This document shows, piece after piece, positions 45,046 to 54,004 of a stretch of DNA of 64,000 bases; positions within the stretch are counted from its first letter, which is position 1; the number at the start of each line of letters is the position of its first letter. Under the pieces are notes generated by a model. It made no database searches and was not told the DNA's origin. It saw only the letters and a program-made list of their open reading frames with translations. This DNA comes from Natranaerofaba carboxydovora (GTDB taxonomy: Bacteria; Bacillota; Natranaerobiia; Natranaerobiales; Natranaerofabaceae): positions 1,366,501 through 1,430,500 of the forward strand of contig NZ_CP054394.1 of assembly GCF_022539405.1 (NCBI RefSeq), in the 5' to 3' direction. The position numbers and the translations under genes are program-made.

Positions 45046-47151
45046 TTATTCTATCCTTACCCTTGCATCAATGGTTAAAATACTGTTTTCTCTAACCATA
45101 ACCGGGTTTAAATCAAGTTCTATTATGTTAGGAAATTTGTAAAGTAATATAGAAACTCTTTTTATCATATCTACAAAAGAATAGATGTCCCCAGGGGTTT
45201 TCCCCCTAGCACCTTCTAAAATTTCATATGCATTTAGACGTTCAAGATGTTTTCGTATGCTCTCTTCTTTGGCAGGACATAAAAGACTTGCTACATCCCT
45301 AAACACCTCTATATAGATCCCTCCCATCCCAAAGGAAACTACCGGACCAAAGGATGGATCTTGTCTCCCTCCTACAAACATCTCATACCCCTCGGTTGCC
45401 ATTTGTTGAATTCTTACCCCACTAAACCCAGCTGATTTATCATACTTTATTAAATTTTCTCTAATTGTATCAAAGCTTTTTTCTACTTCTTCTGGCCTAT
45501 TAATATTTAGCATAACTCCACCAGCATCTGACTTATGTAATACATCAGGCGAAACCAATTTCATTGCAACAGGAAAACCAAGTTCTCTAGCATAATCTAT
45601 AGCTTCATTTTTGCTTTTAGCAATTTTTGATTCTGCAACGGGAATATCATAACTCGATAAAAGTTCAAGAACTTCTTCTCCAAGATCTCCTTTTTTACCA
45701 TCCATCCAATTTTGGGCGGCATTGTGATCTATTCCTGGAGGAAATTCCAACTCATTTTTTGTATCTTCTAGTAGCTTTTCTTTTTGTTCATAAAATTTTT
45801 GCTGTTTTTTTAGAGCATTAATCATGCCATCAGGACTATTAAAAATAGGGAAATCAGATATATTTTTAGCTTTAGAAATCATTTTATCCGGACCAAATAA
45901 ACATAAGCCAAAAGGTTTATTGGAGGAAAGCATGTTTCCTTTGATTTCTTTTGAAAAGTCAGTTAAAAACATATCATGAAATACACTCTCACCCTCTGGC
46001 ATATCTGGCCTCTGCGTCACATATATCGCTCCATCAACTTGATCAGAATGCATTACAGTGTGAAAAACATTGGTTATAGTATCTGTATCATATATATTAC
46101 CCATATCAAGAGGGTTGGAAAAATTAATTATATTAGCACTGCTGTATTTTTTAAGCTGTTCGTAAAAGTCATCCCCCATATCTGCAAATTCAAAACCTAT
46201 CTCTTCGCACATATCTGCTGCTGAAACAGTAAATCCTCCTGCTGGACTCATTGCCATAATTCGTCTTCCCTTCATTGGAGGAAGATGAAAGGCTTTTGTT
46301 ACCTCTACAAAATCTAAAAAATTATCTATCCTAATAACTCCAGCTTCTTCAAAGGCAGAGTTTATAATATCTTCATTATTACTTACTGCAGCAGTATGAC
46401 TCATGGCTGCTTTTTCTCCTGCAGAAGTAGTATTAGATTTATAAACTATAATAGGTTTGTCTATGTCTTTTACAACATTAATAAAATCTCTTCCTCTATC
46501 AACACTTTCAAGGTATAAACATATTATCTCAGTGTTAGGGTCATCACCTAGATACTCGACAAAATCTACCTCATCTAGATCAAGTTTGTTTCCAATACTT
46601 GCAAATTTAGCAAGACCAATTTTTTCGTCTTCAAGGTAATTTAGCATTGTAAGTGCAACAGCTCCGCTTTGAGATACAATGGACATCTTTCCTTCAGGTG
46701 GCTTATGTAATGACACAAAAGGAAGACATAATCCACTTTTTGTATTTGCTACCGTTACACCGTTCGGACCTACAAAGCGTATACCGTATTTTTTTGCTAT
46801 TTCAACAGTTTTATTAGCTAGACTTTCACCTTCTTCACCAAATTCAGAGAACCCTCCTGAAGGGATTGCCATTCTTTTTATCCCAAAATTGCCACAGTGC
46901 TCTACGATACTTGGTACAAACTTAGCCGAAACCATGCAGTAAGCCAAATCCGGTACTTCTGGCAGATCTTCTAACCTTTTGTACATCTTTACTCCATTAA
47001 CGTGTTTATCATCAACCCTTGGATTAACTCCAAATATACGTCCTCTATATCCCCACCTAAGCAAATTTTCAAGGGTAAGTCTTGGTATATTAGATGATTT
47101 AGAAGATAATCCAATGATAACTATTGACTTAGGATAAAAAAACTTTTCCAT
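45046..47151 (-). CDS. ADP-forming acetate/acyl-CoA ligase, fused alpha-beta
   Basis: A 701-residue protein with the alpha part first: CoA-binding Rossmann domain (about 1-125, SIVIIGLSSKSSNIPRLTL), then ligase domains (about 150-450) with IVSQSGAVALTMLNYL and KAAMSHTAAVSNN, the latter holding a conserved His. The C-terminal beta part (about 480-701) is an ATP-grasp_5 domain (SSYDIPVAESKIAKSKNEA; MKLVSPDVLHKSDAGGVML). Acyl-CoA plus ADP and phosphate gives acid, CoA and ATP, the energy-conserving step of amino-acid and aldehyde fermentations. It would complement the AOR at 26-28 kb. Monocistronic. Confidence 0.93.
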   Translation of the reverse strand: MEKFFYPKSIVIIGLSSKSSNIPRLTLENLLRWGYRGRIFGVNPRVDDKHVNGVKMYKRLEDLPEVPDLAYCMVSAKFVPSIVEHCGNFGIKRMAIPSGGFSEFGEEGESLANKTVEIAKKYGIRFVGPNGVTVANTKSGLCLPFVSLHKPPEGKMSIVSQSGAVALTMLNYLEDEKIGLAKFASIGNKLDLDEVDFVEYLGDDPNTEIICLYLESVDRGRDFINVVKDIDKPIIVYKSNTTSAGEKAAMSHTAAVSNNEDIINSAFEEAGVIRIDNFLDFVEVTKAFHLPPMKGRRIMAMSPAGGFTVSAADMCEEIGFEFADMGDDFYEQLKKYSSANIINFSNPLDMGNIYDTDTITNVFHTVMHSDQVDGAIYVTQRPDMPEGESVFHDMFLTDFSKEIKGNMLSSNKPFGLCLFGPDKMISKAKNISDFPIFNSPDGMINALKKQQKFYEQKEKLLEDTKNELEFPPGIDHNAAQNWMDGKKGDLGEEVLELLSSYDIPVAESKIAKSKNEAIDYARELGFPVAMKLVSPDVLHKSDAGGVMLNINRPEEVEKSFDTIRENLIKYDKSAGFSGVRIQQMATEGYEMFVGGRQDPSFGPVVSFGMGGIYIEVFRDVASLLCPAKEESIRKHLERLNAYEILEGARGKTPGDIYSFVDMIKRVSILLYKFPNIIELDLNPVMVRENSILTIDARVRIE

Positions 47152-47307
47152 TATGTAATACCCCCAACATTTATTGTAATTAACAATATTTTTAGCATTA
47201 CTTTTTTATTTAATAACAGAATATTAATTCAACTGCAAAAATTCTATTCACATAAGTAAACTGTTTTTAATTAGTATTCAAAAACAAAACTTTGTCCATA
47301 TAATTTT

Positions 47308-47919
47308 TCAAATTATACTTAGTTTTTGCTCGTATGGCCTAATAATCTGTTTTAGTGCTGTAATATTATTATTTAAAGGTTCAAGCCATTTATCTTCTTC
47401 TTCTCTAGCCAATATAACAGGCATTCTATGATGAATATCTTTTATCTCATTATTTGCTTCAACAGTCAAAATTGAATAAGCAAAGTATTCATTGCCTTCT
47501 TTATCATGAAATTTGTCATATATACCTGCTAGAGAAAAAATTTCTTGATCAGGTACAAATATTTTACGTTTTAATTTTTTATTATCAGCCTGTTTTTCCC
47601 ACTCGAAAAAAGCCTCAGCAGGAATCAAGCATCTATGTTTTAAAATAGATTTTTTAAATGTAGGTTTTTGATCGACGGTTTCCCCCCTTGCATTAATTAG
47701 TAGCTTATTGGTAAATGATGGAGCAAAGCCCCATTTCATTTGAACAAGCTTTTTTGAATCTTTTGTTAACACTACAGGTGCATCTTGAGATGGAAAAATC
47801 TCTCCACCAAAAGATTCGTCTGTTAGACTAGTCAGGTCATAATGATTATTACCTTCATCTATATCATACCTATTAAGAAGTTCTCTAAAGCTTTTTGAAA
47901 GAAAGTACCTTCCACACAT
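47308..47919 (-). CDS. SRAP/HMCES family protein (abasic-site shield, YedK-like)
   Basis: A 203-residue SOS-response-associated peptidase family protein. MCGRYFLS puts the catalytic Cys at position 2, where it crosslinks abasic sites after Met removal. NARGETVDQKPTFKK, RCLIPAEAFFEWEK (with Glu) and IHHRMPVILARE (catalytic His) are also present. The start is therefore fixed at ATG 47919 by the need for Cys2, even though the ribosome site (AAAGG) is about 14 bases away. The open frame extends 34 codons upstream through a hydrophobic stretch, which I judge to be untranslated or an error-prone alternative start. Confidence 0.88.
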   Translation of the reverse strand: MCGRYFLSKSFRELLNRYDIDEGNNHYDLTSLTDESFGGEIFPSQDAPVVLTKDSKKLVQMKWGFAPSFTNKLLINARGETVDQKPTFKKSILKHRCLIPAEAFFEWEKQADNKKLKRKIFVPDQEIFSLAGIYDKFHDKEGNEYFAYSILTVEANNEIKDIHHRMPVILAREEEDKWLEPLNNNITALKQIIRPYEQKLSII

Positions 47920-48050
47920 ATAGTTGATCACTGCCTTTTTAAATATAATTAAGCAAATATAGTTAATAATGACAAAACATGCTACAAGTATTATACCGAA
48001 AATGAATGATAATTCATACACCTGAATAAAAAAATTATTTCTTTTCTGTT

Positions 48051-48851
48051 CTATTCATCTTCTATTACAGACTTAACCATATTCCTTGAAGACATCTCAA
48101 AGTTAGAAACTAAAGAAATAAATTTTGTGTCCTTATAGTGCAGGGCTTTGTCAATCTTTTTGATGCTTAAGCCTTTTCTTCTTAACTCTAATATTTTTTC
48201 TTTTTCTTCTTCTAAAAATTCTAATTTATCTCTCAGCATTTTTTTGCCATTTGGTACAGCTCCGGCATGACTACAAAATAACGTGTCAAAATCATATTCT
48301 AATAACTTTTTTATATCTCTCATTAGTTGATAGTAATTTTCCTGCTTATAAAAAAGTTTAGTTTTAGTAGAAATAAATACATCACCTGTAAACATCACGC
48401 CTTTGTCAGGGACAAAAAAGCAGACATGGTCCCTTGAGTGACATGGAGTATCAATCACATTTACTTTGTTTCCAGAAATGCTGAAAGTGTCGGGGAGTTC
48501 TACGGCTTTAATACCAGGTCTTACCCCCCAAAACACTCTTCTATATAGTGGTAAAGATGGTCTTTTCTCCAAAAGCTTTATGGAGCTTGAATTTGCATGG
48601 ATATCAAGCCCAAATCTTTTAAGTAAGAATGCATTACCACTGTGATCTTCATGGTAGTGGGTCAGGATAACCTTTTTGATATCTTTGCTATCAAAAAAGT
48701 CCAAAAAAAGCCCGGATGCACGAACCGGGCCAGTATCAATCAATAATCCATCAAAGTAATAAATATATACATCCATAGAATTACCAAAGACTCTTATAGT
48801 AGTTTTGGCACATGTAACTCCTTCACATGAAGATATCTCTAACCTTGCCAA
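48051..48851 (-). CDS. MBL-fold metallo-hydrolase
   Basis: A 266-residue metallo-beta-lactamase-fold protein: LTHYHEDHSGN is the HxHxDH metal motif, DTPCHSRDHVCFF supplies the next His, FTGDVFI the bridging Asp, and LFCSHAGAV the last His. The C-terminal helical tail (about 200-266) carries RRKGLSIKKIDKALHYKD. The start is TTG 48851, six bases after GAGGTG, because the ATG is immediately adjacent to that site. It is the last gene of the minus-strand run that begins at the cobalamin riboswitch at 53.5 kb, 18 bases after ubiD. Substrate unknown; a thioester or ester linked to aromatic acid metabolism is one possibility. Confidence 0.85.
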   Translation of the reverse strand: MARLEISSCEGVTCAKTTIRVFGNSMDVYIYYFDGLLIDTGPVRASGLFLDFFDSKDIKKVILTHYHEDHSGNAFLLKRFGLDIHANSSSIKLLEKRPSLPLYRRVFWGVRPGIKAVELPDTFSISGNKVNVIDTPCHSRDHVCFFVPDKGVMFTGDVFISTKTKLFYKQENYYQLMRDIKKLLEYDFDTLFCSHAGAVPNGKKMLRDKLEFLEEEKEKILELRRKGLSIKKIDKALHYKDTKFISLVSNFEMSSRNMVKSVIEDE

Positions 48852-48869
48852 AAACATCACCTCAAAGTT

Positions 48870-50236
48870 TTACAAATCTGATATTATCTTTTTTACTTTA
48901 TTAAGGACCTCTGGGTCTGTTTTTATTCGAGGCGAAAAGTCATCAAGGGACATAGTAGCATCGATTCCCATCTTTGCCGTACGACTAAGTTCATCAGTTG
49001 AAGGGTCTAAAGTTTCACCCATACCAAGATTTTGTGGAGTTATAATCGTATCTTGATCTGCCTGCATCCTTGTACATATCGCCCATAAAACTTCTTCTTC
49101 GTTAAACACATCCACATCTTCGTCAACCACTACGGCTAGTTTTATATGATGATCAATTGCAAAGGCATTAAATATAGCCTGCAGGGGTTGGCCTTCGGCT
49201 GTCTTTTTCATGGCAATATAACAGTGAAATAGACCGCAGCTCGAGAGCGGGACATGGACATTTTTAATATTGGGAAGCTTTTCATTTAGAGCATTAAGTA
49301 AATCCCCTTCTCGCTGTACAGCAATTATTGTGTTGTGTTCAGCGCACATTCCTGGTGTAATACATTGATATATCGGGTTATTACGGTACTGAATATTTAT
49401 CACCTTAAAAACATTCTCCGTGCTTCTATGACAAGCATATCCTGTGAATTCTGCAAAAGGTCCTTCTGGTTCTCTTTCATTAGCTAAAATCTCGCCTTCT
49501 ATTACAATCTCTGCCCAAGCAGGTACTTCTAAATCAATTGTACTACAAGGTGTTAATTCCATAGGTTCATCAAAAAGTCCTCCCATTGCTTCAAATTTTC
49601 CTAGATGATAAGGTACAAGGGCCATAGAACCAAGGGAAATATTTGGGTGAACACCTAGGACAACTGCTGCTTCTAAATTTTGATTATTCTCTTCAGCGCG
49701 TCTAAAGTATTCCCACAACCTTTGTCTAGAGTGAAGACTTATCCCAAGTTTATCTTTACCTTTTAGCTGCATACGGTGATAACCAGCTGTGTTTGCACCT
49801 GTTTTTGGATCTTTGGTAACTACAAGCCCTGCTGTGATATATGGACTGGCATCAATGGGAAAGTGCGTTAATATTGGGAATCTATTCAAATCTATATCTT
49901 CTCCAGACAAATTATTTTCCATAAAAGGAGCCTTGTCCAAAATTTTGGGTTCTATTCTATTAGTTATACGTTTGGCGTATTCAAATGATATGTCTTCTTC
50001 ATCTACACCCATTGCAAGGGCAAAACGTTCTCTACCCGCTATAGTATTTGCTACCACAGGTATTTCATTATCATCAATATTATTGAATTTGATTACAGGC
50101 TTCTTACCCATCCTTTCTAATTCTAGGACCATTGCTGTAGGTTCATACTTTGAAGATAATTTGTGATCTATCTCTAGTAATCCCTGTGAATCTTTTTTCT
50201 AACTTCATCCAAAAATGTCCTCCAGTCTTGTTTCAT
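48870..50236 (-). CDS. ubiD: UbiD family prenyl-FMN-dependent decarboxylase, frameshifted near the N-terminus
   Basis: UbiD enzymes decarboxylate aromatic or alpha,beta-unsaturated acids using prenylated FMN made by UbiX. Residues such as TAGLVVTKDPKTGANTAGYH, LGVHPNISLGSM and EREPEGPFAEFTGYACH (region of the catalytic Glu pair) are characteristic. The natural start is ATG 50236 (GGGAGGT six bases upstream): MKQDWRTFLDEVRKK is followed by a stop. The continuation DSQGLLEIDHKLSSKYEPTA joins the long frame (48870-50132) only if one A is added to the six-A run at about 50192-50197. With that base the protein would be 455 residues, a normal length. Either a sequencing error, a real mutation or slippage. 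Confidence 0.85.
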
Positions 50237-50283
50237 GCCAATACCTCCCAGAGATGATTTTAATATATGTCATGAATAAACTT

Positions 50284-51042
50284 TTAATTTAGAGTATTTA
50301 TAAATATGACTAGAAAAAATAATACAAATGATGTTGTAGAAAATACTATATCTTTAGAATTAAATTTTAACTCTTTTAAGAAAGTTCTTTTTGAAGCATA
50401 ACCAAATCCTTTAAGTTCCATTGACAGTGCCACCTGATGAGTACGTCGAAGTGCTCTAAGAAGGAGGGGCAGGATCACCGGAATAAAACCTTTGATTTTT
50501 TGTGAAAGTGTTGATAGTTCAAGGCCCCTAATTTGCTGGCTATCATATATAGTTTTTAATTCTTTTTCTAATAAAGGCAAGAATTTGAAGGCAAGGCCAC
50601 CTAATATAGCATATCTATAGGGCAATTTGAATTTGACAAGCATAAGAGCAAGTTCATCAGGATGACACCAGGTCAAAAACTGCATAAATAAATTCATCCA
50701 GATAAATAATCTAATCGAAACCAAAAGCCCAAGATAGATCCCTCCACTGTAAAGTTTGATTAAATTCCATTCAAAAAGTAAATCTCCTGTTTGGTGAAAT
50801 AACCCTTGAATTATAGTAAGCTGGATCAAAAGGATTAACATTATTTTTGTCATTTTCCATAGTTTTGACCATTCTATTCCACCTGCACTACCTACTAGGA
50901 TAACAACTGCTAATTGCATAATCATAAGCCATAGGTCTGTTGTGATTAACGCAGCAGCCGCCATTAATAAAGCCCAGAGAAGTTTTGACCTTGGATCTAA
51001 ATCATAGATTTTATTGTTGTTGATTTGGCTTGACTTTTCCAC
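50284..51042 (-). CDS. ecfT: ECF transporter transmembrane component (EcfT)
   Basis: A 252-residue membrane protein with about five to six helices and the two coupling-helix motifs typical of EcfT: SQQIRGLELSTLSQK (A-R-G pattern) and ALSMELKGFGYASKR. EcfT couples ATP hydrolysis by the EcfA subunits to substrate import through an S component. The start is GTG 51042, following GGAGG and overlapping the ATPase stop region; the longer TTG start at 51063 would include the ribosome site. Third gene after S component and fused ATPase. Confidence 0.9.
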   Translation of the reverse strand: MEKSSQINNNKIYDLDPRSKLLWALLMAAAALITTDLWLMIMQLAVVILVGSAGGIEWSKLWKMTKIMLILLIQLTIIQGLFHQTGDLLFEWNLIKLYSGGIYLGLLVSIRLFIWMNLFMQFLTWCHPDELALMLVKFKLPYRYAILGGLAFKFLPLLEKELKTIYDSQQIRGLELSTLSQKIKGFIPVILPLLLRALRRTHQVALSMELKGFGYASKRTFLKELKFNSKDIVFSTTSFVLFFLVIFINTLN

Positions 51043-51043
51043 T

Positions 51044-52633
51044 TCAATGAGCCTCCGTTTCAAGGATTTGTGGATTTGTAGTAAATTCAGAAGTAAATTC
51101 TAGCGGCGAGTCATCAAAAATTACCTTGCTATCGTCTAACATAATTATCCTATCTGAATATTTCAAAGCCATCTCTATATCGTGAGTTATTAATATTACT
51201 GATCTGTCTTTATTAGAGAGCTTTCTTAATAAGTTCATTATTTTTAATGTTGTATTATAGTCAACACCATTACAGGGTTCATCCATAATAATGACATCTG
51301 GATCATTAATTAATGCAGATGCTATTCCAAGTAGTTGTATATTTCCCTTAGAGAGCCTATATGGATGCAGCTCGGCTACGTTTTCTATGCCTAGATTTTG
51401 AAGCAGTTTATTTACTTTGATTTTTCGTTCTTCATTAGAAACCCCCTGTATCTCTAGGCTGTATTCAATCTGTTCAAATACAGTATTTTTGAATATCTGC
51501 CACTCTGGATTTTGAAACATATAACCAATTTTATTTGCTAGTTGCAATCTTCTATATTCCTCTAAAGGTTTATTATCTAATATCACTGTTCCTTCTGTCG
51601 GGGTTAATAGTTTAACTATATGCTTAGCTAGAGTAGTTTTACCAGCGCCGTTTTTACCAATCAAAGAGATAAACTCTTTTCTTCCAATATCCAAATTCAC
51701 ATCTTTAATTCCACATTCACCACTGGGATAATAATGGCTTAAGTTTTGTATCTTGATTATAGGTTCAAAAGCTTTTATTTTATTTTTATTGTCATTTAAA
51801 TCATCTGTGTTATCTGTCTTATAATTTGTCTTGTCCCTTAACTCATCGGTTCTTGTGCCTATGTTAGATGGTATCCTGATTCCTAAACTGTTTAGCTTAT
51901 CAAGATTTTCATCAGCCCAGAAATAATCAGCGTCCTGATCGATCACTATGTTGCCGTTTTTTAGTACAATATATCTGCTGGCAAAATCAATCACCTCATC
52001 AAACCTATCTTCGATCATTATCATTGTTTTATTTTCCTGATGGCATAGCTTTTTTAGGTTTTGATAGATTTGCTTTCTGCCTAACGGATCAAGCTCCCCA
52101 GCAGGTAGATCCAAAATTAAAATATCCTGATTAAGGGCAAGAATACTTGCAAGGACAACCCTTTGTGCTTCTCCTCCAGAGAGAGTTTCTGGGTTTCTAT
52201 GACGATAATTTTCTAAACCAACAGATGACAAAGCTTTTTCTACTCTATTTTTTATTTCGTCTTTTGGCAGCATTAGATTTCCCGGTCCAAAGGCAACATC
52301 TTCTTCCACGCTCAAATGAAAAAGTTGATTTTGAGGATCCTCTAGAACAAGACCAATATCTTTAGCTAACTTTGGAAGTGATATAGATGAAATATCTTTG
52401 TCATCTAATCCTTTGTCTTTTAGGGAAACGCTGCCGTTGTAATCTCCTTCCACAAAATTCGGAATAGCTCCACAAAGACAGTAAGCAAGAGTGGTCTTAC
52501 CAGAAGCACCACCTCCGGTTATAACTACAATTTCTCCCTTTTTGATATCTAAATTGATATTTTCTAAAGCAGGAGTTTTTGTTCCAGGATAATAAAAATA
52601 GTTTATTTGTGCTTCTAAAACATTCCTTGTCAT
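51044..52633 (-). CDS. ecfA: ECF transporter fused dual ATPase (EcfA-EcfA')
   Basis: A 529-residue protein with two ABC domains. Domain 1 (about 1-235): Walker A GGGASGKTT, signature LSGGEAQRV, Walker B ILILDLPAGELD, in which the catalytic Glu after Asp is Leu. Domain 2 (about 290-520): Walker A GKNGAGKTT, signature LSKGNIQLLG (degenerate), Walker B VIIMDEPCNGVD (normal) and switch His in LITHDIE. So one composite ATP site looks intact and the other degenerate. It energises uptake together with EcfT and the S component on either side. Confidence 0.93.
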   Translation of the reverse strand: MTRNVLEAQINYFYYPGTKTPALENINLDIKKGEIVVITGGGASGKTTLAYCLCGAIPNFVEGDYNGSVSLKDKGLDDKDISSISLPKLAKDIGLVLEDPQNQLFHLSVEEDVAFGPGNLMLPKDEIKNRVEKALSSVGLENYRHRNPETLSGGEAQRVVLASILALNQDILILDLPAGELDPLGRKQIYQNLKKLCHQENKTMIMIEDRFDEVIDFASRYIVLKNGNIVIDQDADYFWADENLDKLNSLGIRIPSNIGTRTDELRDKTNYKTDNTDDLNDNKNKIKAFEPIIKIQNLSHYYPSGECGIKDVNLDIGRKEFISLIGKNGAGKTTLAKHIVKLLTPTEGTVILDNKPLEEYRRLQLANKIGYMFQNPEWQIFKNTVFEQIEYSLEIQGVSNEERKIKVNKLLQNLGIENVAELHPYRLSKGNIQLLGIASALINDPDVIIMDEPCNGVDYNTTLKIMNLLRKLSNKDRSVILITHDIEMALKYSDRIIMLDDSKVIFDDSPLEFTSEFTTNPQILETEAH

Positions 52634-52686
52634 ATAAAATCACCTATCTTCTTAATAACTTAACTTATTAGTATTTTTTGTATTAT

Positions 52687-53253
52687 TTAGATTGTAAGCC
52701 CTGCTCTTTCAATCAAGCGTGAAATATATATTGTTGCCGCTGTTCCACCAGCAGTACCAACTGCTGCAGTCAAAATTGAAAGCCCTAATACCACAGGTAC
52801 TGGTAAATTTAAAATATAATACATCCCAAGTCCAGTACATATATTCCCTGTAATATTTGTGGCTGCCTGTGCCAAAAGAAAATGATACCATTTTTCCATA
52901 GAAAACATTGAAGAGGAAATAGAAAAAGCTATTGAACCAAGCCCGTTAGCGGGGATAAAAAATACAGCAAGGGGCGAAAGACCAGAAGCTATTGCAATTA
53001 AAGCCTGGGTCTCTCCCATAATCACTCCTGCAGGTTGACGTAAAAGATATGCAACAAAACCCGTAAAGGTAGCCCACGACACCCCACCGATAATTAAAAG
53101 TCCAGGAAAAATCATATTGTCAATCCTGTGTGCAACCTGCTGGGCAAGAACAAAAACCACACCAATCAAAATTGCTCCAACTAAAGCTTTGGTATCTACC
53201 CTCCAAAACTTTTTGGTGCTTACGGTACTTTCAAAAGTTTGATTTGGTAACAT
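52687..53253 (-). CDS. ECF transporter substrate-binding S component
   Basis: A 188-residue membrane protein with about five to six helices (KALVGAILIGVVFVLAQQV; LLIIGGVSWATFTGFVAYLL; VVLGLSILTAAVGTAGGTA). Small size, helix pattern and position before fused EcfA and EcfT identify it as an S component. Its gene is preceded by a cobalamin riboswitch, so the obvious substrates are cobalamin, a cobamide precursor or its lower-ligand base. Co-location with ubiD leaves an aromatic acid as an alternative. Start ATG 53253 follows GGAGGG. Confidence 0.82.
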   Translation of the reverse strand: MLPNQTFESTVSTKKFWRVDTKALVGAILIGVVFVLAQQVAHRIDNMIFPGLLIIGGVSWATFTGFVAYLLRQPAGVIMGETQALIAIASGLSPLAVFFIPANGLGSIAFSISSSMFSMEKWYHFLLAQAATNITGNICTGLGMYYILNLPVPVVLGLSILTAAVGTAGGTAATIYISRLIERAGLTI

Positions 53254-53312
53254 AAAGGCGGACCCTCCTAGAATTAATTTAAAATATTATTTAACTAGTA
53301 GTACCTAAACAA

Positions 53313-53346
53313 CAAAAAAAGCCCCCAAGCAATGCTTGAGGACTTT
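53313..53346 (-). terminator. Expression-platform terminator of cobalamin riboswitch 1
   Basis: AAGTCCTCAAGC / GCTTGGGGGCTT (with G-U pairs) followed by TTTTTTTG on the minus strand. It lies between the aptamer and the S-component gene, so B12 binding would be expected to favour termination. Confidence 0.85.
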
Positions 53347-53562
53347 ACCATCGTCCTTCAAGGTAACCTTCTAGTTCATAGTAGGCAACCCGGCTGTACA
53401 GGCAGGTCTACTGGCTCCAGTTCACAGTTTCCTTAAACCTTCCCATTCCCCTTATTTAATCTTGAGGAACAGTGGCATAACTTAAGGTCACTCCCCGTTA
53501 CAGTGGCGGGACCGCTCAGGTCTTTCACCTGATTCCCTAGCACCTGCACGCCGTTTTATATT
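53347..53562 (-). ncRNA. Cobalamin riboswitch 1 (upstream of the ECF/ubiD operon)
   Basis: On the minus strand the conserved landmarks appear in order: AGGTGCTAGGGAATCAGGTG, GACCTGAGCGGTCCCGCCACTGT, ATGCCACTGT, GAGCCAGTAGACCTGCC (B12 box), then GGACGATGG before the terminator. This is the arrangement of the AdoCbl/cobalamin riboswitch. It would repress the S component-EcfA-EcfT-UbiD-MBL genes when B12 is plentiful. Confidence 0.93.
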
Positions 53563-53610
53563 AAATTTCATTCAATCTCTGTCAACCCTGACGACTATTC
53601 AGTGAAAATT

Positions 53611-54000
53611 TTAGCTCAATTTCAAAGTTCTGTCAAGTAGGTCATAAGCTACTTCATAACAGTTGTTTGATAACTTTTCTATATCTTTTTGGTCAGCATT
53701 TGGTACATGAATACCTGCTATAACTGTCACAACCTGATTTAACTCTTTAGCAAACATCTCTGATATGGGCTTAGCTACAATATCATCTTTGTGGCCTGTC
53801 ATATTAAAGACAGATGTTGTACAGCTTGTCTTAATACTATTTTCATTTTTGGTTTTTCTTGGAATGCTAATAATCACAGTACCTATATGAGGTTTTTCAC
53901 CGCCAAGTATTTGTATTATCACACCCTCACTAGTGTAAGTAAGCTGACCGTACACAATAAAATTTTGCTCCCCTGTTTTTGAAACCAAAGTTTCTATCAT
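53611..54000 (-). CDS. LpdD/VdcD-like prenyl-flavin decarboxylase accessory protein
   Basis: A 129-residue protein. GGEKPHIGTVIISIPR, the central TGHKDDIVAKPISEMFA and VVTVIAGIHVPNAD match the small third protein (LpdD/VdcD/BsdD-like) encoded with UbiX and UbiD partners in hydroxybenzoate, vanillate and gallate decarboxylase operons, where it is thought to help with the prenylated flavin. It follows ubiX by four bases, with AAGGTGGGAG before the ATG. Its presence argues that the system decarboxylates an aromatic hydroxy acid rather than serving quinone synthesis. Confidence 0.75.
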   Translation of the reverse strand: MIETLVSKTGEQNFIVYGQLTYTSEGVIIQILGGEKPHIGTVIISIPRKTKNENSIKTSCTTSVFNMTGHKDDIVAKPISEMFAKELNQVVTVIAGIHVPNADQKDIEKLSNNCYEVAYDLLDRTLKLS

Positions 54001-54004
54001 ACTG

